Below, in pieces: positions 45,395 to 55,200 of a stretch of 64,000 nt of DNA. Location of the stretch: NCBI GenBank assembly GCA_964036315.1, contig OZ038482.1, positions 11,092,698 to 11,156,697 on the forward strand. Reading direction: 5' to 3'. Both the position numbers and the translations under genes were made by a program. This DNA comes from Acanthosepion esculentum. Its lineage: Eukaryota > Mollusca > Cephalopoda > Sepiida > Sepiidae. The first letter of the stretch is position 1; each line of letters begins with the position of its first letter. Under the pieces are notes generated by a model. It was given only the letters and a program-made list of their open reading frames with translations. It ran no database searches and was not told the origin of the DNA.

Positions 45395-46340
45395 TGCTTT
45401 TCAACCAGACAAATTGCATTTATTTCCTTTACTGTTATAAGCCTTAGCCCTAGGTATAAATTCCCAGTTCATTGATGGTGAGATGCCATCATTCTTTAAT
45501 TGCCAAAAATATTTGGAAAGAGCAGTGCTATTTTTGTATTTTAAATTATTTAAGGTCATTCTATGATGGTAAAAACAAAATTTCCAAGGATTTTCCATGG
45601 AACCAAAATAAAATTCCATATTGTTACTGGAATGAATGTATGTTAGCTCGTTATATAATACTATCGGTCATACATTGACCGTTTAAGGGACAGATCGTAT
45701 TTTTACAGGAGTTGCATTTATTTTTCAAAGAATTTACGTTGTCTTTGTTGGAGATATGTTTGTTTAATATGTTTTTTATGATGGGAGATGGATGTGTCTA
45801 TGTTTGTAACACAGCTATAGCTGATCTTAACATTATTTTTATTAAAAATCTTTTTAGTGTTGGCGAAAGATTAAAGTGGTTATGGATTAAATTTTAAAAA
45901 TTCTTCTGATATTAGTTTTGGAATCAGAATTAAAAGGTGAATTAAAACATATAATGTTGCATTTACAATGTTTCTGCTTATTTCATCTTATTTATTTCTA
46001 AATGTACTTTATGATGGCTTAGTTCTAAAGCTTGTATATATTTACCTTTAGATTTATCAAATATTTCCTTATTGCTGGAGTTTGTAGATTATCTAACTTG
46101 GACAGACGTAAATTATCTAGAATTTTATGGTGGTGGTTTGATTGTTTACTAACGTATCTCTATGGTTACATAGATCCTTTCTTTGTGTATGCGCTTTATA
46201 ATAACCACTATTAAGCTCTAAGGTTACATCGAGAAAGTTCATCAGTTTTGCATTGGTGGTGGTGGTACTAATATTTAGTTCATGATGTTTAAAAGATTTT
46301 TCTGGTTCTTTTCTCAGTCGGTCTATATGTATATTTATTA
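45395..46340 (-). mobile_element. Penelope-like element 1 (RT C-terminus to GIY-YIG), decayed
   Basis: Minus-strand text in order: IDRLRKEPEKSFKHHELNIS, NFLDVTLELNSGYYKAHTQR (the RT region after the palm in Penelope-like elements), KNNVKISYSCVTNI, a cysteine cluster KCNSCKNTICPLNGQC, and MEFYFGS then YKNSTALSKYFWQLKNDGIS with WEFIPRAKAYN. The last part is the second half of the GIY-YIG endonuclease domain that marks Penelope-like elements. Many stops and frameshifts. In life the RT primes from a nick made by GIY-YIG. Confidence 0.85.
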
Positions 46341-46344
46341 ATAA

Positions 46345-46346
46345 AT

Positions 46347-46402
<56 letters not shown>
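46345..46402. repeat. (TA)n microsatellite
   Basis: Pure TA run inside or beside the Penelope-like element. Confidence 0.95.
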
Positions 46403-46405
<3 letters not shown>

Positions 46406-46406
46406 A

Positions 46407-46600
46407 CATATATTGTTAAATATAACAGGCAATGAATGTCTATTATGTTTGATCATGAGCCGTTCTAAGCTTCATATGGTTGCTTTAATTTTGGGAGAAA
46501 ATAAAGACCAAAAAAATATCCAACATTTGGGTATTTTTTATTAAGCTGTTCCTTGATCTAAGCTTTCGGCTCACACGAGCCATCTTCAGAGTGGTTATAT
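46407..46600 (-). repeat. Penelope-like terminal region candidate
   Basis: Includes a half copy of the 11388-11590 element and the ctaagctttcggctcacacg agccatcttcaga phrase at 46558-46590. Orientation agrees with element 1. Confidence 0.5.
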
Positions 46601-46833
46601 GGACATTTAAACAAAGATATTCACCATTTAAAGATGATATCTTGTTATGTTTGCATAGAAGTTTGCTATGTGACAATAATAGTTGTGAAATAGCAGACAC
46701 AGGTCATAAATTCATGATGCAGTTCTATGACACTGTACCACATGAAAGAACGAATATTAACAACAGAACCATGTTTAGATGCAATGTAATATGTTGTGAC
46801 TAGTCACTTTACCCATTACACCCTGTGTGTGCG

Positions 46834-46886
<53 letters not shown>

Positions 46887-47630
46887 TTAGGATATTACAC
46901 TGAAAACTTGTAAAAATCACTACACAATTGCAGTCATGTTTCGATGCATATCAATGTATCCCATTATGTGATTAGCGAGTGAATGATTTATTTAGATTTA
47001 AAAGCAAAATACAATCTCTTTTAACAAAAAAAAAAAATAGAAAAAACCAATCAAATATGACTTACATTAAATTTAAACTAAGCAAAGAAGCAAAAATTAT
47101 TTTTTATAAATGGCTCATAACATTGGCAGCTGACAGCAGCCAGACATTAACTAAAGTGAATACAAATGCTTACATAAATTATACAAACTAGGAAATCCCG
47201 TTGCCTAAGAAATAAAAATGGGGTGGATAGGTAATTTAACAAAATGCTAAACATGTTATATCCTTTGTGAATTTCTGACATAACATTTTTTTATAGTTGA
47301 TAAATAAGTAGCTTCTTTAAGAAACAAGTAAATAATTTAAACTTATAGAATTATTTAAAATTTAAATGTCAAAAATACCAACCAAATACCAATACATCCA
47401 TACAATATGTTACTTAATACTACCATGAGATTAATACAAAATTATATTAAATCCAAATTAATCTTACAAATAGTAAGATAAGCCATATATGGTGCAATGC
47501 AGTACAACTAAAATATAAGAAAAAGCATAATCAAATTCCAAAGTTTAACTAAATTTTATGGTAAAAGGTAAACTATGTTTACAATTTACTGTTAATTCAT
47601 TTCTTTGATATAATAAAGAATATTTATTGA
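46600..47630. other. AT-rich DNA with a (TA)n array
   Basis: (TA)n at 46832-46880. Otherwise no recognised gene; small open frames lack support. Confidence 0.4.
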
Positions 47631-47634
47631 ATCT

Positions 47635-48300
47635 GATAATTTCCAATTTTTCATGTAAGCACAGAAAACAGGGTTCATATAAATATCTACATGTCCTTGC
47701 CGTTTTTTAAATTTTCCATTTCACTTTAGGAGTCTTAGCTTTTAAACTCCAAAAATATTTAGAAAGTGATGTATTATTTCTATAAGTAATATTGGTGAAG
47801 GAAAAAGTTATGTTGATATCACCTAGTCTTGAAAGAATTCTTAGTACTACCAATATAAAATTTTTCAACTGCTGGATTCTTTATTGTAGATATAGTACAA
47901 AGATAAACAAGAGATTTAGTTCAACATTTGTTTAGCAATGGGCATTGGTCAGAATTCCTACAATTATATTGGCCAATATCATTAATATTTATCTTGGAAC
48001 GTGTATTATGATTCAGCTTATGAAATTGGTTTAAAATTGTATTATTGTGTAACTTTATAATCTTCTTAATATTATTGGTGCAGCTATAACATAGTTTTAA
48101 TGTGTTTCTGTTAAATATTTTACTAAGAGGGTTACATTTATGGAAATGTTTATCAGTCAAATGGAGGAACTTATGTCTTAACTTAGTACTGACTAATTGA
48201 TTAAATGGGGGTGTGTACCAAATGATCTTTTTATTTCTTTTCTTTGGACCACTATCATCATATTTTCTAAACTTGATTTCAGTGTACTTGTGACAGAGAG
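47635..48300 (-). mobile_element. Penelope-like element 2 (RT C-terminus plus GIY-YIG), decayed
   Basis: Minus-strand frame to 47921 reads KKRNKKIIWYTPPFNQLVST, HKFLHLTDKHFHKCNPLSKI, NTLKLCYSCTNNIKKIIKLH, then CNCRNSDQCPLLNKC-like cysteines (read YNCRNSDQCPLLNKC). After a stop it continues FYIGSTKNSFKTR (the YIG of GIY-YIG with following R), a stop, RNNTSLSKYFWSLKAKTPKV and CLHEKLEIIRF. The WF/Y-PPF motif, zinc-like cysteines and GIY-YIG order are diagnostic of Penelope-like elements. Better preserved than element 1. Confidence 0.9.
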
Positions 48301-48308
48301 AGAGTCTG

Positions 48309-48311
<3 letters not shown>

Positions 48312-48345
<34 letters not shown>
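48312..48345. repeat. (CA)n microsatellite
   Basis: CA run that interrupts or abuts the N-terminal side of Penelope-like element 2. Confidence 0.95.
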
Positions 48346-48347
<2 letters not shown>

Positions 48348-48569
48348 TATTTTTTTTAGTGAAATTGGAGTAGATTTGAATAGTGAAATTAAATCGGAGC
48401 ATTTTGTTTACTGATGGGGAAATCTGATCTAGGGCAGAAATTGTACCCATTGAATCTGGGTCATCAGAAGACAATGAAAATGGTTGAAATAATTTTTATC
48501 GATTAAAAATTAAAATAGAGCTGAGTAAGCTAGAAGGAACTTTGGAATTCACATGATTTTGGTTGAATC

Positions 48570-49260
48570 AGCCAGAACCCCGTGATAATCGTGTGCAAAG
48601 TAGTAGGGCCGAGGGTCAGTTATAACTAGTCGGGTTTATCTATATAAATGTGTAGTTATGCTGAAAAAAAGCAGACTGGAGAAAATTCTTGAAGAGAGAA
48701 TTGGCCCGGGCAAACATTGGGAGGAGGAATGTCACTATAACTTTAAGACCTGCACAGAAATCTTTATCCTTCCATCACAATAGTCATATATCGTTCTGAG
48801 ACGATTTAACAAAAAGTTAATCACAACACTCTCTCTGTGTCTAGAATCCAGTGTATGAGTTTTTACGTTAAATACTTTTCTTTTCTGTAACCCGTTTCTA
48901 TTCTCTACTATTCTTTTCTGCTATATAAAAGACATTAACAATTCAACCATTGAATAGTTGTTTGTCCGGCTTTCTGCAGATATTAATTTTTTTTCTGCAT
49001 TCTAAATTTCTTAGCACAGACTCTCCAGCTGTGTCTACATCTTCAGTCGACTGTGAATGGACGGACATCACTGCTTTCTGGATCAAACAAATCACAACGT
49101 GGACAGGAAGCAGGATTAAACCAGCAGATCAGTCGAATAATCTACAGATGCTCAGGGGACCTATGGCCACTCCTTTACATTCGGTTAGGTAGACACCTCA
49201 ACCCAGAGAGTAAGACGCCGGAGGTTGAGGGGCTGGGGCGAAAGTGTTAGATGCTTATAA
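48570..49260. other. LTR-like sequence, not resolved
   Basis: More GC than its surroundings. Two TATA-like sites (tctatataaatg near 48640, gctatataaaagac near 48921) and a purine-rich gaggggctggggcgaaag directly before tgttagatgc at 49246 would fit pieces of an LTR retrotransposon, but I could not find paired ends or a target duplication. Confidence 0.3.
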
Positions 49261-49264
49261 CCAC

Positions 49265-50060
49265 TGTTCTTTAAAACTTTATTATACACACAACTATATT
49301 TATCAAACACATTTTTGTCCAACAGTTGCTAATCCTATATTCTTCAGACAAAAGTATATGTTGGATTACAGATGGAGGGTGGTTAGAATTGAGGTGAATA
49401 TAAATTGGGTTGGCAATATTTTTCATATCAGGTTTTCATATATCGTTAGTGATATATTTCAACCTTGGGATGGTTTGCTGCTGTGTGCATGGCATCAGAG
49501 GTCTTAGATGTGAAGATCTGAACTAGCAGTATTAGGGGATGTAGTGCATAATAAAGATGCAATTGCCCTTCTAAGAGTTTTTCTTCAAAGCTCAGATGCT
49601 ACTCCTTGCAACCCATGACAAATTTGCCTGATCATTCTAGAAGAGGTCAAAATGAGTTATCAGTTTTCTTTTGACTCTGCTTTGTAAAAGTGTGGCTCTA
49701 TGATTCACTTGCGTGCAATAAAAGCAATTGAGAATATATCTGTGATGGAAAGGGGATTTGTCTTTTCTATCAGTTTAATATTGGGATTGTTTTTCTATCA
49801 ATTTAAGGATATTCTAAGACAGTTCAATATAAAGCTGAATTCTTGTGCCATTTCAGAAGCTCAAAAACCTGTCCCATATTCAATGAATCACCTGAATATT
49901 CAGCTACATTATTTTGTACCTTAACATTTTGGCCAATAAGATATTCTTTCACCATCTTCAGGTGAGCATCCTGTCTGGCTACAATACATTTCAAAAGAAT
50001 GCATTAGCCAAAATGCTAGGATCAAAATAACAAACTGGACAATATTAATCTAATTTATAT
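49265..50060. other. Unassigned sequence
   Basis: caccatcttcaggtgagcat cctg near 49953 is a short match to the family B / Penelope-type tail. Nothing else recognised. Confidence 0.3.
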
Positions 50061-50064
50061 CTTT

Positions 50065-50450
50065 TATGTGTTATGTCCCTACAGGGCATGGATGATTATG
50101 GCTCTCCACAACTTCCTATCCTTTGTAGCTCTTAGTATGGTTTGTTTTTTACCATCCTTCCTATTCCATGTTCTGCTATCTATTTACACAAGCTTGTTAG
50201 GTAGATTACCCAATGTTTTTTCTGTCCCTCATGCCCTTACATCTTTGAGTGTCAAATTCTCCAATCCCTCTTTCCTCATTATGCTTTAGAAATTTTAACT
50301 GTCTCTTTCTGATTCTAAATATATACAGAACGTTAACGAAAATATTTAATCTGGAGATGCCAGGCAATTGTTTAATTATTTTCTTAAATGCTTTTGTTTG
50401 GCAAATATTTTGATAGATTTTTGATAGAGTTAAACACTTCTTTGACAATG
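50065..50450 (-). pseudogene. RTE-like LINE C-terminal fragment
   Basis: Minus-strand text RIRKRQLKFLKHNEERGIGE then FDTQRCKGMRDRKNIG and, after a break, SLCK-IAEHG, matching the R-R-R-LKFLGH-MR-EGLE-LT---IEGKR---RQR pattern. Stops and frame shifts. Confidence 0.7.
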
Positions 50451-50454
50451 TCTT

Positions 50455-50780
50455 GGAGATATTACACTGTCTTTTTTATTGACTGTTAATTTTTATACAA
50501 GTAATGATTTTCTAATGGGCAAGTCAGTGTTTATCAACTCGTGTTAAGTGATACAAAATAATAAGTAAATATCTGAATAAATTGAAGAGCCTGTAGCTCA
50601 TCTTAATATAATGGAGCAATCTAAATTTGAAACTAAATCAGTAAATTTACACATCAAATGTCAATTGACAAAATCTCTATAATCAGAAGCAGCACTGCAA
50701 TAATTTTGCTTATTGTAATTGTTTTTTTGTTTTGTTTTTTTCTTAATTTGTTCCATTTAGTTGTGTGAATGTGAAATAGA
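50455..50780. other. AT-rich DNA, no gene recognised
   Basis: Nothing supported. Confidence 0.4.
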
Positions 50781-50782
50781 CC

Positions 50783-50915
50783 TAACAGTTAACGCTATGT
50801 GGGTGCCACATAATGAGCCTAACAGTGAACGCTATGTGGGTGCCACATAATAAGCCTAACAGTTAACGCTATGTGGGTGCCACATAATGAGCCTAACAGT
50901 TAACACTATTCATAG
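50783..50915. repeat. 37-bp minisatellite, about 3.5 copies
   Basis: Unit aacagttaacgctatgtggg plus tgccacataatgagcct. Each unit contains the inverted pair tatgtgg/ccacata with a three-base loop. Confidence 0.95.
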
Positions 50916-50987
50916 TCATTGACGCATGCTGAACATTTAAAGACCAAACAATGGACATGAGCACAGTTGGGCAATGCGTAATGTTTC

Positions 50988-51444
50988 TGTAGTGAACAAA
51001 AAGAAAAAAGTGACGAGAGGGGGGTTAGAGAGTGCCGTTCGCCGGCAGACCAGCTGTTCTATTTTCGTCGTCGGTCGCCTTGAGGAAATGGATTGCGAGT
51101 CTCCCTTTCTCAGCCGTTTCACCGGGCAGTCATGAAACGGACACCATCTCAGACGCACCTACTTCAAATTCCTCTTCATATGCCAGTCAATTCACACGTC
51201 CAACTCTGTTGCACGAAGTCCGCCGAATGACTCGCTCCACCTTTGTGCCACTGGCACCTCGCTTTTATTCTCGTCTGACACTGCCGAAATTTGCATGTGT
51301 ACAGATATAGTCTCGTTTCGGATGAGATCAGTGCGCATAAATTATGTCTTTGATAGCGGCCATATTTCTTTTTGGCATTACCCTGCAAGCAAGACACGTT
51401 CGCACTCGTTTTGAACTCCGATGTAAGTCATGTCTTTCGTCACA
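50988..51444 (-). mobile_element. Solo LTR with 5-bp target site duplication
   Basis: Plus-strand ends tgtagtgaac and ctttcgtcaca, bounded by perfect gtttc duplications (50983-50987, 51445-51449). Markedly GC- and CpG-richer than the surroundings. On the minus strand it shares blocks with the LTRs of the nested element at 32803-34317 (AAGAAATATGGCCGC, CATGCAAATTTCGGC, GAATAAAAGCGAG), so it belongs to a related family. No internal genes remain. Confidence 0.9.
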
Positions 51445-51449
51445 GTTTC

Positions 51450-52065
51450 ATCATTAGCAACAACAATGTGTGTGACCAGCTACATTGCATGCAGCTGTGC
51501 ATAGCTCTCAAGCTATGAAATGAAGATCTCTTGTTCTTTATTGATGAAAATGCATATGCAGTGGGGAGTGATTTTGAAAAATAGTGCTTTGCAGCTGGGA
51601 AATGACTCTACCCAAAGGTGTCTGTGCTCCTTGCATCTGTCATAGTTTTCCTGGAAATATATATGAGGCTTTATTTTCCAATTCGTCCTTATCGCTCCAT
51701 TAGGCAAAAAGGTAAATTGCAAAGCAGCTGAGCAGGTTTTGACTCACTTCAGTCGTAATGAACTGTGTATGAAGCTGGGGAATGTTATTAGTTTTGAAAT
51801 TTGAGAAAAAAGAAATGTGAAATTTTAATTTTTTTACACAAATGATTTGCAAAGAAAAAAGAGAAATTGTTTTCTACGGAGTTTTGGGAATGGACTGCAG
51901 CCAAAACAGAACGAATTTAATGAATACAACCCTCAATTGTTTTGCCAGTATCCACAGGACTATTTCTCATTTACAGAATATCAGGAGAAAAAAAATTGTA
52001 TATTCCCACCCTACATCCAACTGCATGAACTTGTACAAAGTATAATGGTATAAACACGGAAAATA
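51450..52065. other. Unassigned sequence
   Basis: No recognised gene or repeat. Confidence 0.3.
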
Positions 52066-52066
52066 A

Positions 52067-52067
<1 letters not shown>

Positions 52068-52125
<58 letters not shown>

Positions 52126-52132
52126 TACAGCC
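52068..52132. repeat. (TA)n(CA)n microsatellite
   Basis: Compound dinucleotide array of about 60 bp. Confidence 0.95.
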
Positions 52133-52384
52133 CACATAAAACTGAATCTTTAATCAAATGAAGACAGAATCATCACAAAATAAATTTTTAAAAATGAATG
52201 CAAGGAGATTTTCAAATAAAATCTTTTTAAAATTCCTTTTTAATTTAATTTCTTCCATTTTTTTGTTAATTCTGGTTGCGAATATGTCTGACCAATTAAA
52301 TAATTTTTTCTTAGAAATAACCAATCAGTATTTAATTCATTTTTTTTTCTTTTTCAACCAATCAGTATTTACACTATTATTCTC

Positions 52385-52805
52385 ATATTTGTCGCCATGT
52401 TTATCACAACGTTTCAGCCATTGTACGCTCCAGCCTTCTTCAGGTGTTTGGAATGTCAAACTGAACCCTTTATTTCACTCACTGGAGTAGACTGTTCTAG
52501 TTCCACGTGCCATGTTTAATGGATGTCTGTTATCTCCTGTTAATACCCCTCTGAAAGTTCTCCACTGCTTTAACCAGGTATTGACATCCATTAGACATGG
52601 CAAGTGGAACTAGAACAGTCTACCCCAGTGAGAGTAATAAAGGGTTCAGTTCGACATTCCAACCACCTGAAGAAGGCCGGAGCGTACAACAGCCAAAATG
52701 TTGTAATAAATATGGCAACAAGATGAGGACAATAGTCCAAATAATGTAAATAGTGTACATAATACCTCATCTCAGAGATATAGACAGATACAATCAGCAT
52801 TTCTC
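52385..52805. mobile_element. Foldback pair of SINE family B
   Basis: Left arm about 52391-52527 (cattgtacgctccagccttc ttcaggtg, cccttta, ccacgtgccatgtttaatgg) and right arm about 52583-52720 are inverted copies with about 55 bases between. The right arm continues into atgtaaatagtgtacataat. The phrase acctgaagaaggccggagcg tacaac-gcc-aaa is the family hallmark. Confidence 0.85.
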
Positions 52806-52987
52806 TCATTATTTCCCTCCTAAATTTTTTCTGTCTCAATTTCTTTAAGAAAATCTGATATCGAGTGATTGCCATCATTAAAGACAAATTCTTTTATTTT
52901 TGTTTCAGCAAAAGGAAAATCATTATTAGTGTGATCCACTTTTCGATTATTATTCCTTTTATATAATGTACATTGTCTTTTAAATAA

Positions 52988-53008
52988 TATATATATATAT
53001 ATATATAT
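52988..53008. repeat. (TA)n microsatellite
   Basis: Replaces the distal end of the first hammerhead unit. Confidence 0.9.
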
Positions 53009-53043
53009 TTAAGTGATTCATCGAGTCTGAAACCTCAACAGAC

Positions 53044-53102
53044 TGCAGAAAGCACTGGACAGCCGTTTCGGCCTATATTTGGGACTCATCAGCCGTGCGC
53101 AT
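53044..53102 (-). ncRNA. Hammerhead ribozyme copy 1, core intact but helices weakened
   Basis: Minus-strand core CTGATGA (53092-53086) and GAAA (53069-53066) are kept, with predicted cleavage after C at 53058. Stem III is A-C-G-G against C-T-G-T (one wobble). Stem II, GTCC against GGCC, has one mismatch around loop CAAATATA. Stem I, GCACGG against CAGTGC, has one mismatch. Cleavage could be slow or absent. Confidence 0.8.
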
Positions 53103-53108
53103 CCACTA

Positions 53109-53161
53109 CCGAGAATTGAAACCCTGACAGTTAGGTTGTCAAGCAAACACCATACCAACTG
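53109..53161 (-). promoter_or_regulatory. tRNA-like A and B box (Pol III type 2 promoter-like)
   Basis: On the minus strand an A-box-like cagttggtatgg (53161-53150) is followed by a B-box-like ggtttcaattctcgg (53123-53109), a spacing of about 27 bases between boxes. The hammerhead begins just downstream. Both boxes deviate from consensus, so activity is an inference. Confidence 0.5.
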
Positions 53162-53419
53162 TTCCAACAGGCCTCGGTGACGAAGAGGTAACAAATCAGA
53201 CTCAATATAGCGCCACTTACTCACATATTCCGTGGTGGAACTCTACTGAGATTCTCTTTAACCATAGGACTGTGTCCCCTGGATCCACTACTACTATCAC
53301 CAAACCGCTCACTCCAGAGCATTAGAAGCCGGTTCAAGCAATGATATACATTTGAAATTATTAGGAGAATTTGATAATTATATTTAAGTGATTCATCGAG
53401 TCTGAAACCTCAACAGAAT

Positions 53420-53467
53420 GCAGAAAGCACTGAACAGCCGTTTCATCCTATATTTGGGACTCATCGC
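53420..53467 (-). pseudogene. Hammerhead copy 2, core destroyed
   Basis: Minus-strand text keeps GATGAGTCCCAAATATAGGA then TGAAACGGCTGTTCAGTGC, but the first core bases CT are lost at the inversion junction and the 5' strand of stem I is missing. The base at the cleavage site is T instead of C. Not expected to cleave. Confidence 0.85.
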
Positions 53468-53515
53468 GAGGCCCATTGGAACAGTTGACAACCTGTCAGG
53501 GTTTCAATTCTCGGT
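53466..53515 (+). promoter_or_regulatory. Partial tRNA-like head of the inverted hammerhead copy
   Basis: gaggcccattggaacagttg acaacctgtc then the B-box-like gtttcaattctcgg at 53501-53514. Compared with copy 1 it lacks about 20 bases between the A-box-like and B-box-like parts, so the A box is deleted. Confidence 0.5.
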
Positions 53516-53520
53516 AGTGG

Positions 53521-53580
53521 ATGCGCACTGCTGATGAGTCCCAAATATAGGACGAAACGGCCGTCCAGTGCTTTCTGCAT
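53521..53580 (+). ncRNA. Hammerhead ribozyme, intact type I
   Basis: Self-cleaving RNA. Core CTGATGA at 53531-53537; stem II GTCC (53538-53541) and GGAC (53550-53553) closing loop CAAATATA; GAAA at 53554-53557. Stem III is formed by ACGG (53557-53560) and CCGT (53561-53564) with no loop; cleavage is predicted after C53565. Stem I is GCACTG (53525-53530) with CAGTGC (53566-53571), all six pairs matching, then a five-base bulge (TTTCT) and an outer helix ATGC (53521-53524) with GCAT (53577-53580). A looplike bulge in stem I facing loop II fits the tertiary contact that natural hammerheads need. A loopless stem III is typical of Penelope-associated and retrozyme hammerheads, which tend to cleave as dimers. 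Confidence 0.92.
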
Positions 53581-53662
53581 TCTGTTGAGGTTTCAGACTC
53601 GATGAATCACTTAAATATAATTATCAAATTCTCCTAATAATTTCAAATATATATATATATAT

Positions 53663-53744
53663 ATAACAATTAGAGGTACATTCATTTAAGAATATATATA
53701 TATATATATATATATTCTTAAATGAATGTACCTCTAATAGTTAT
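53663..53744. repeat. Near-perfect palindrome with TA centre
   Basis: 53670-53703 and 53704-53737 are exact reverse complements (ttagaggtacattcatttaa gaa then TA repeats). With one mismatch the arms extend to 41 bp. It lies directly after the inverted hammerhead copy. Confidence 0.95.
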
Positions 53745-53749
53745 ATAGT

Positions 53750-55195
53750 TTGATTCTATTTCCTCCTGGCTCTGGCACTATCACAATGTGACTTACTCAG
53801 AAAGAAATGAATCTCGATTCCAAAGACCCATAAAAAAGATAATTACTACTAAAGGAATTGAAACTTGTAGAATTTGTTATACATTATGCTCTCATTTTTT
53901 TTTCAATTTCTTTTAAACCTGCAAGTATAACATTTCTTTCAAGAAATCCTTCTGGATTTTTTCTCATTTGACTTTCATCATATTCCACATTGATCTGCTA
54001 GAAATTAGAAATGCAAAAGAAAATTTCTGACCTGTATTGTCAGTGCAAATCTACTCAAAGGACCTGTAGAAATTACATGGCGCATTTTTCTAGTTAGGAA
54101 TGGAACACATTTTTTTTAAAGCAGAGGAACATTTTTTTGTCCTTTCTAAAAATACATATAAACTTAATGAAAAAAATTTTATCATTAAGACAAAATTCTT
54201 TGTAAAAATAATCTTTGGCTTTATTTTACTTATTTCTGTTTTGAGATTTTCATTAAGATGTTTTTATTGTTTATTGACTAATTTTTTGTTGCTTTTTATT
54301 TGACTTTATTTTTTGTCGCTTTTTATTTGACTTTATTTTTGATGCTTTTTATTTTATTATAGATAACAAAAATATAAAATAAAATTTGTCATATTTAACT
54401 CTAACATTTTGCAATACCCTGACTTTTAGAAATATGTTGTTCATGACTATATACTGAAATGATTCTATTTCTTTCTTGTTAAGCCATATTGTCAAATGGC
54501 ATAATTTTTCATTCCTTTTGCAACCATTTGCAGATCTGTGCCTAGCAAAGCAACATACACATGGATTGTAGAATGCTCCATGTAAGTTGATATAGAGATA
54601 AGCACAAATATTAAATCACAGATGATAAAAAAAAAGCTAACATTCCTTCTTCACAACATATTTATACAATATTGATTTTATTTGTACACATTAATTTCTG
54701 ATATAAATTTGGTAACGTTTGTCTTCACAAAAGAAAAAAGTAAAATCGGCTGACATCCTATTATCTTGTCTGGAATAGATTTTTTTCTTGTAAATCATAA
54801 GAACATTGTCTCACATTTCAGGCTAATAATGCTTGACTGAATCTTGACCGGCTTATAGAATTTCACCCAGACCAAAGTCCACAATGAATGGACATCTGAA
54901 GATGTGACAGACAAGGTCTGAGATTATAAACCTACTTTTATCTGCAATGTATCTAAGGTCACTTGTTGTTCTGCATGGTGGATATTTCAAAGACCAATAA
55001 TGAATTAATAAGACAGATTTAAATTTATTTTCTTAATTTTCAAGTGTTGCATGCTGTTACGTAGAATCTTAAAACCAAATACAATAACCTAGTTTCCTAG
55101 AAGAGCATAAAGAAGAATTGTTTCATTTTATTGATTTCAACTCTTTGTTTCAGATAAACAAAGATGCTTATTACTTGGAAGAAATCTATCATAAA
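53750..55195. other. AT-rich DNA, no gene recognised
   Basis: A weak family B-like phrase (atggacatctgaagatgtga cagac) near 54888. A small repeat of gctttttatttgactttatt near 54290-54345. No coding signal. Confidence 0.35.
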
Positions 55196-55200
55196 GCCTA

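Larger units (their letters stand above)
53011..53655. mobile_element. SINE/retrozyme-like hammerhead repeat: two tandem units (-) plus an inverted copy (+)
   Basis: The phrase aagtgattcatcgagtctga starts at 53011 and again at 53386, so the minus-strand unit is 375 bp. The third copy is inverted: 53344-53465 and 53534-53655 are reverse complements of about 120 bp around a 68-bp centre. Each unit, read in its own sense, has a tRNA-like part, then the hammerhead, then a conserved 3' segment (gttgaggtttcagactcgat gaatcactt, ending attatcaaattctcctaata). This layout matches schistosome Sm-alpha SINE-like repeats and metazoan retrozymes, which form small circular RNAs after self-cleavage. No protein is encoded; mobilisation would need reverse transcriptase in trans. 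Confidence 0.85.

Noticed and set aside
53420..53467. Second active hammerhead on the minus strand
   Set aside because: First two core bases and one strand of stem I are lost at the inversion junction, and the cleavage-site base is T.
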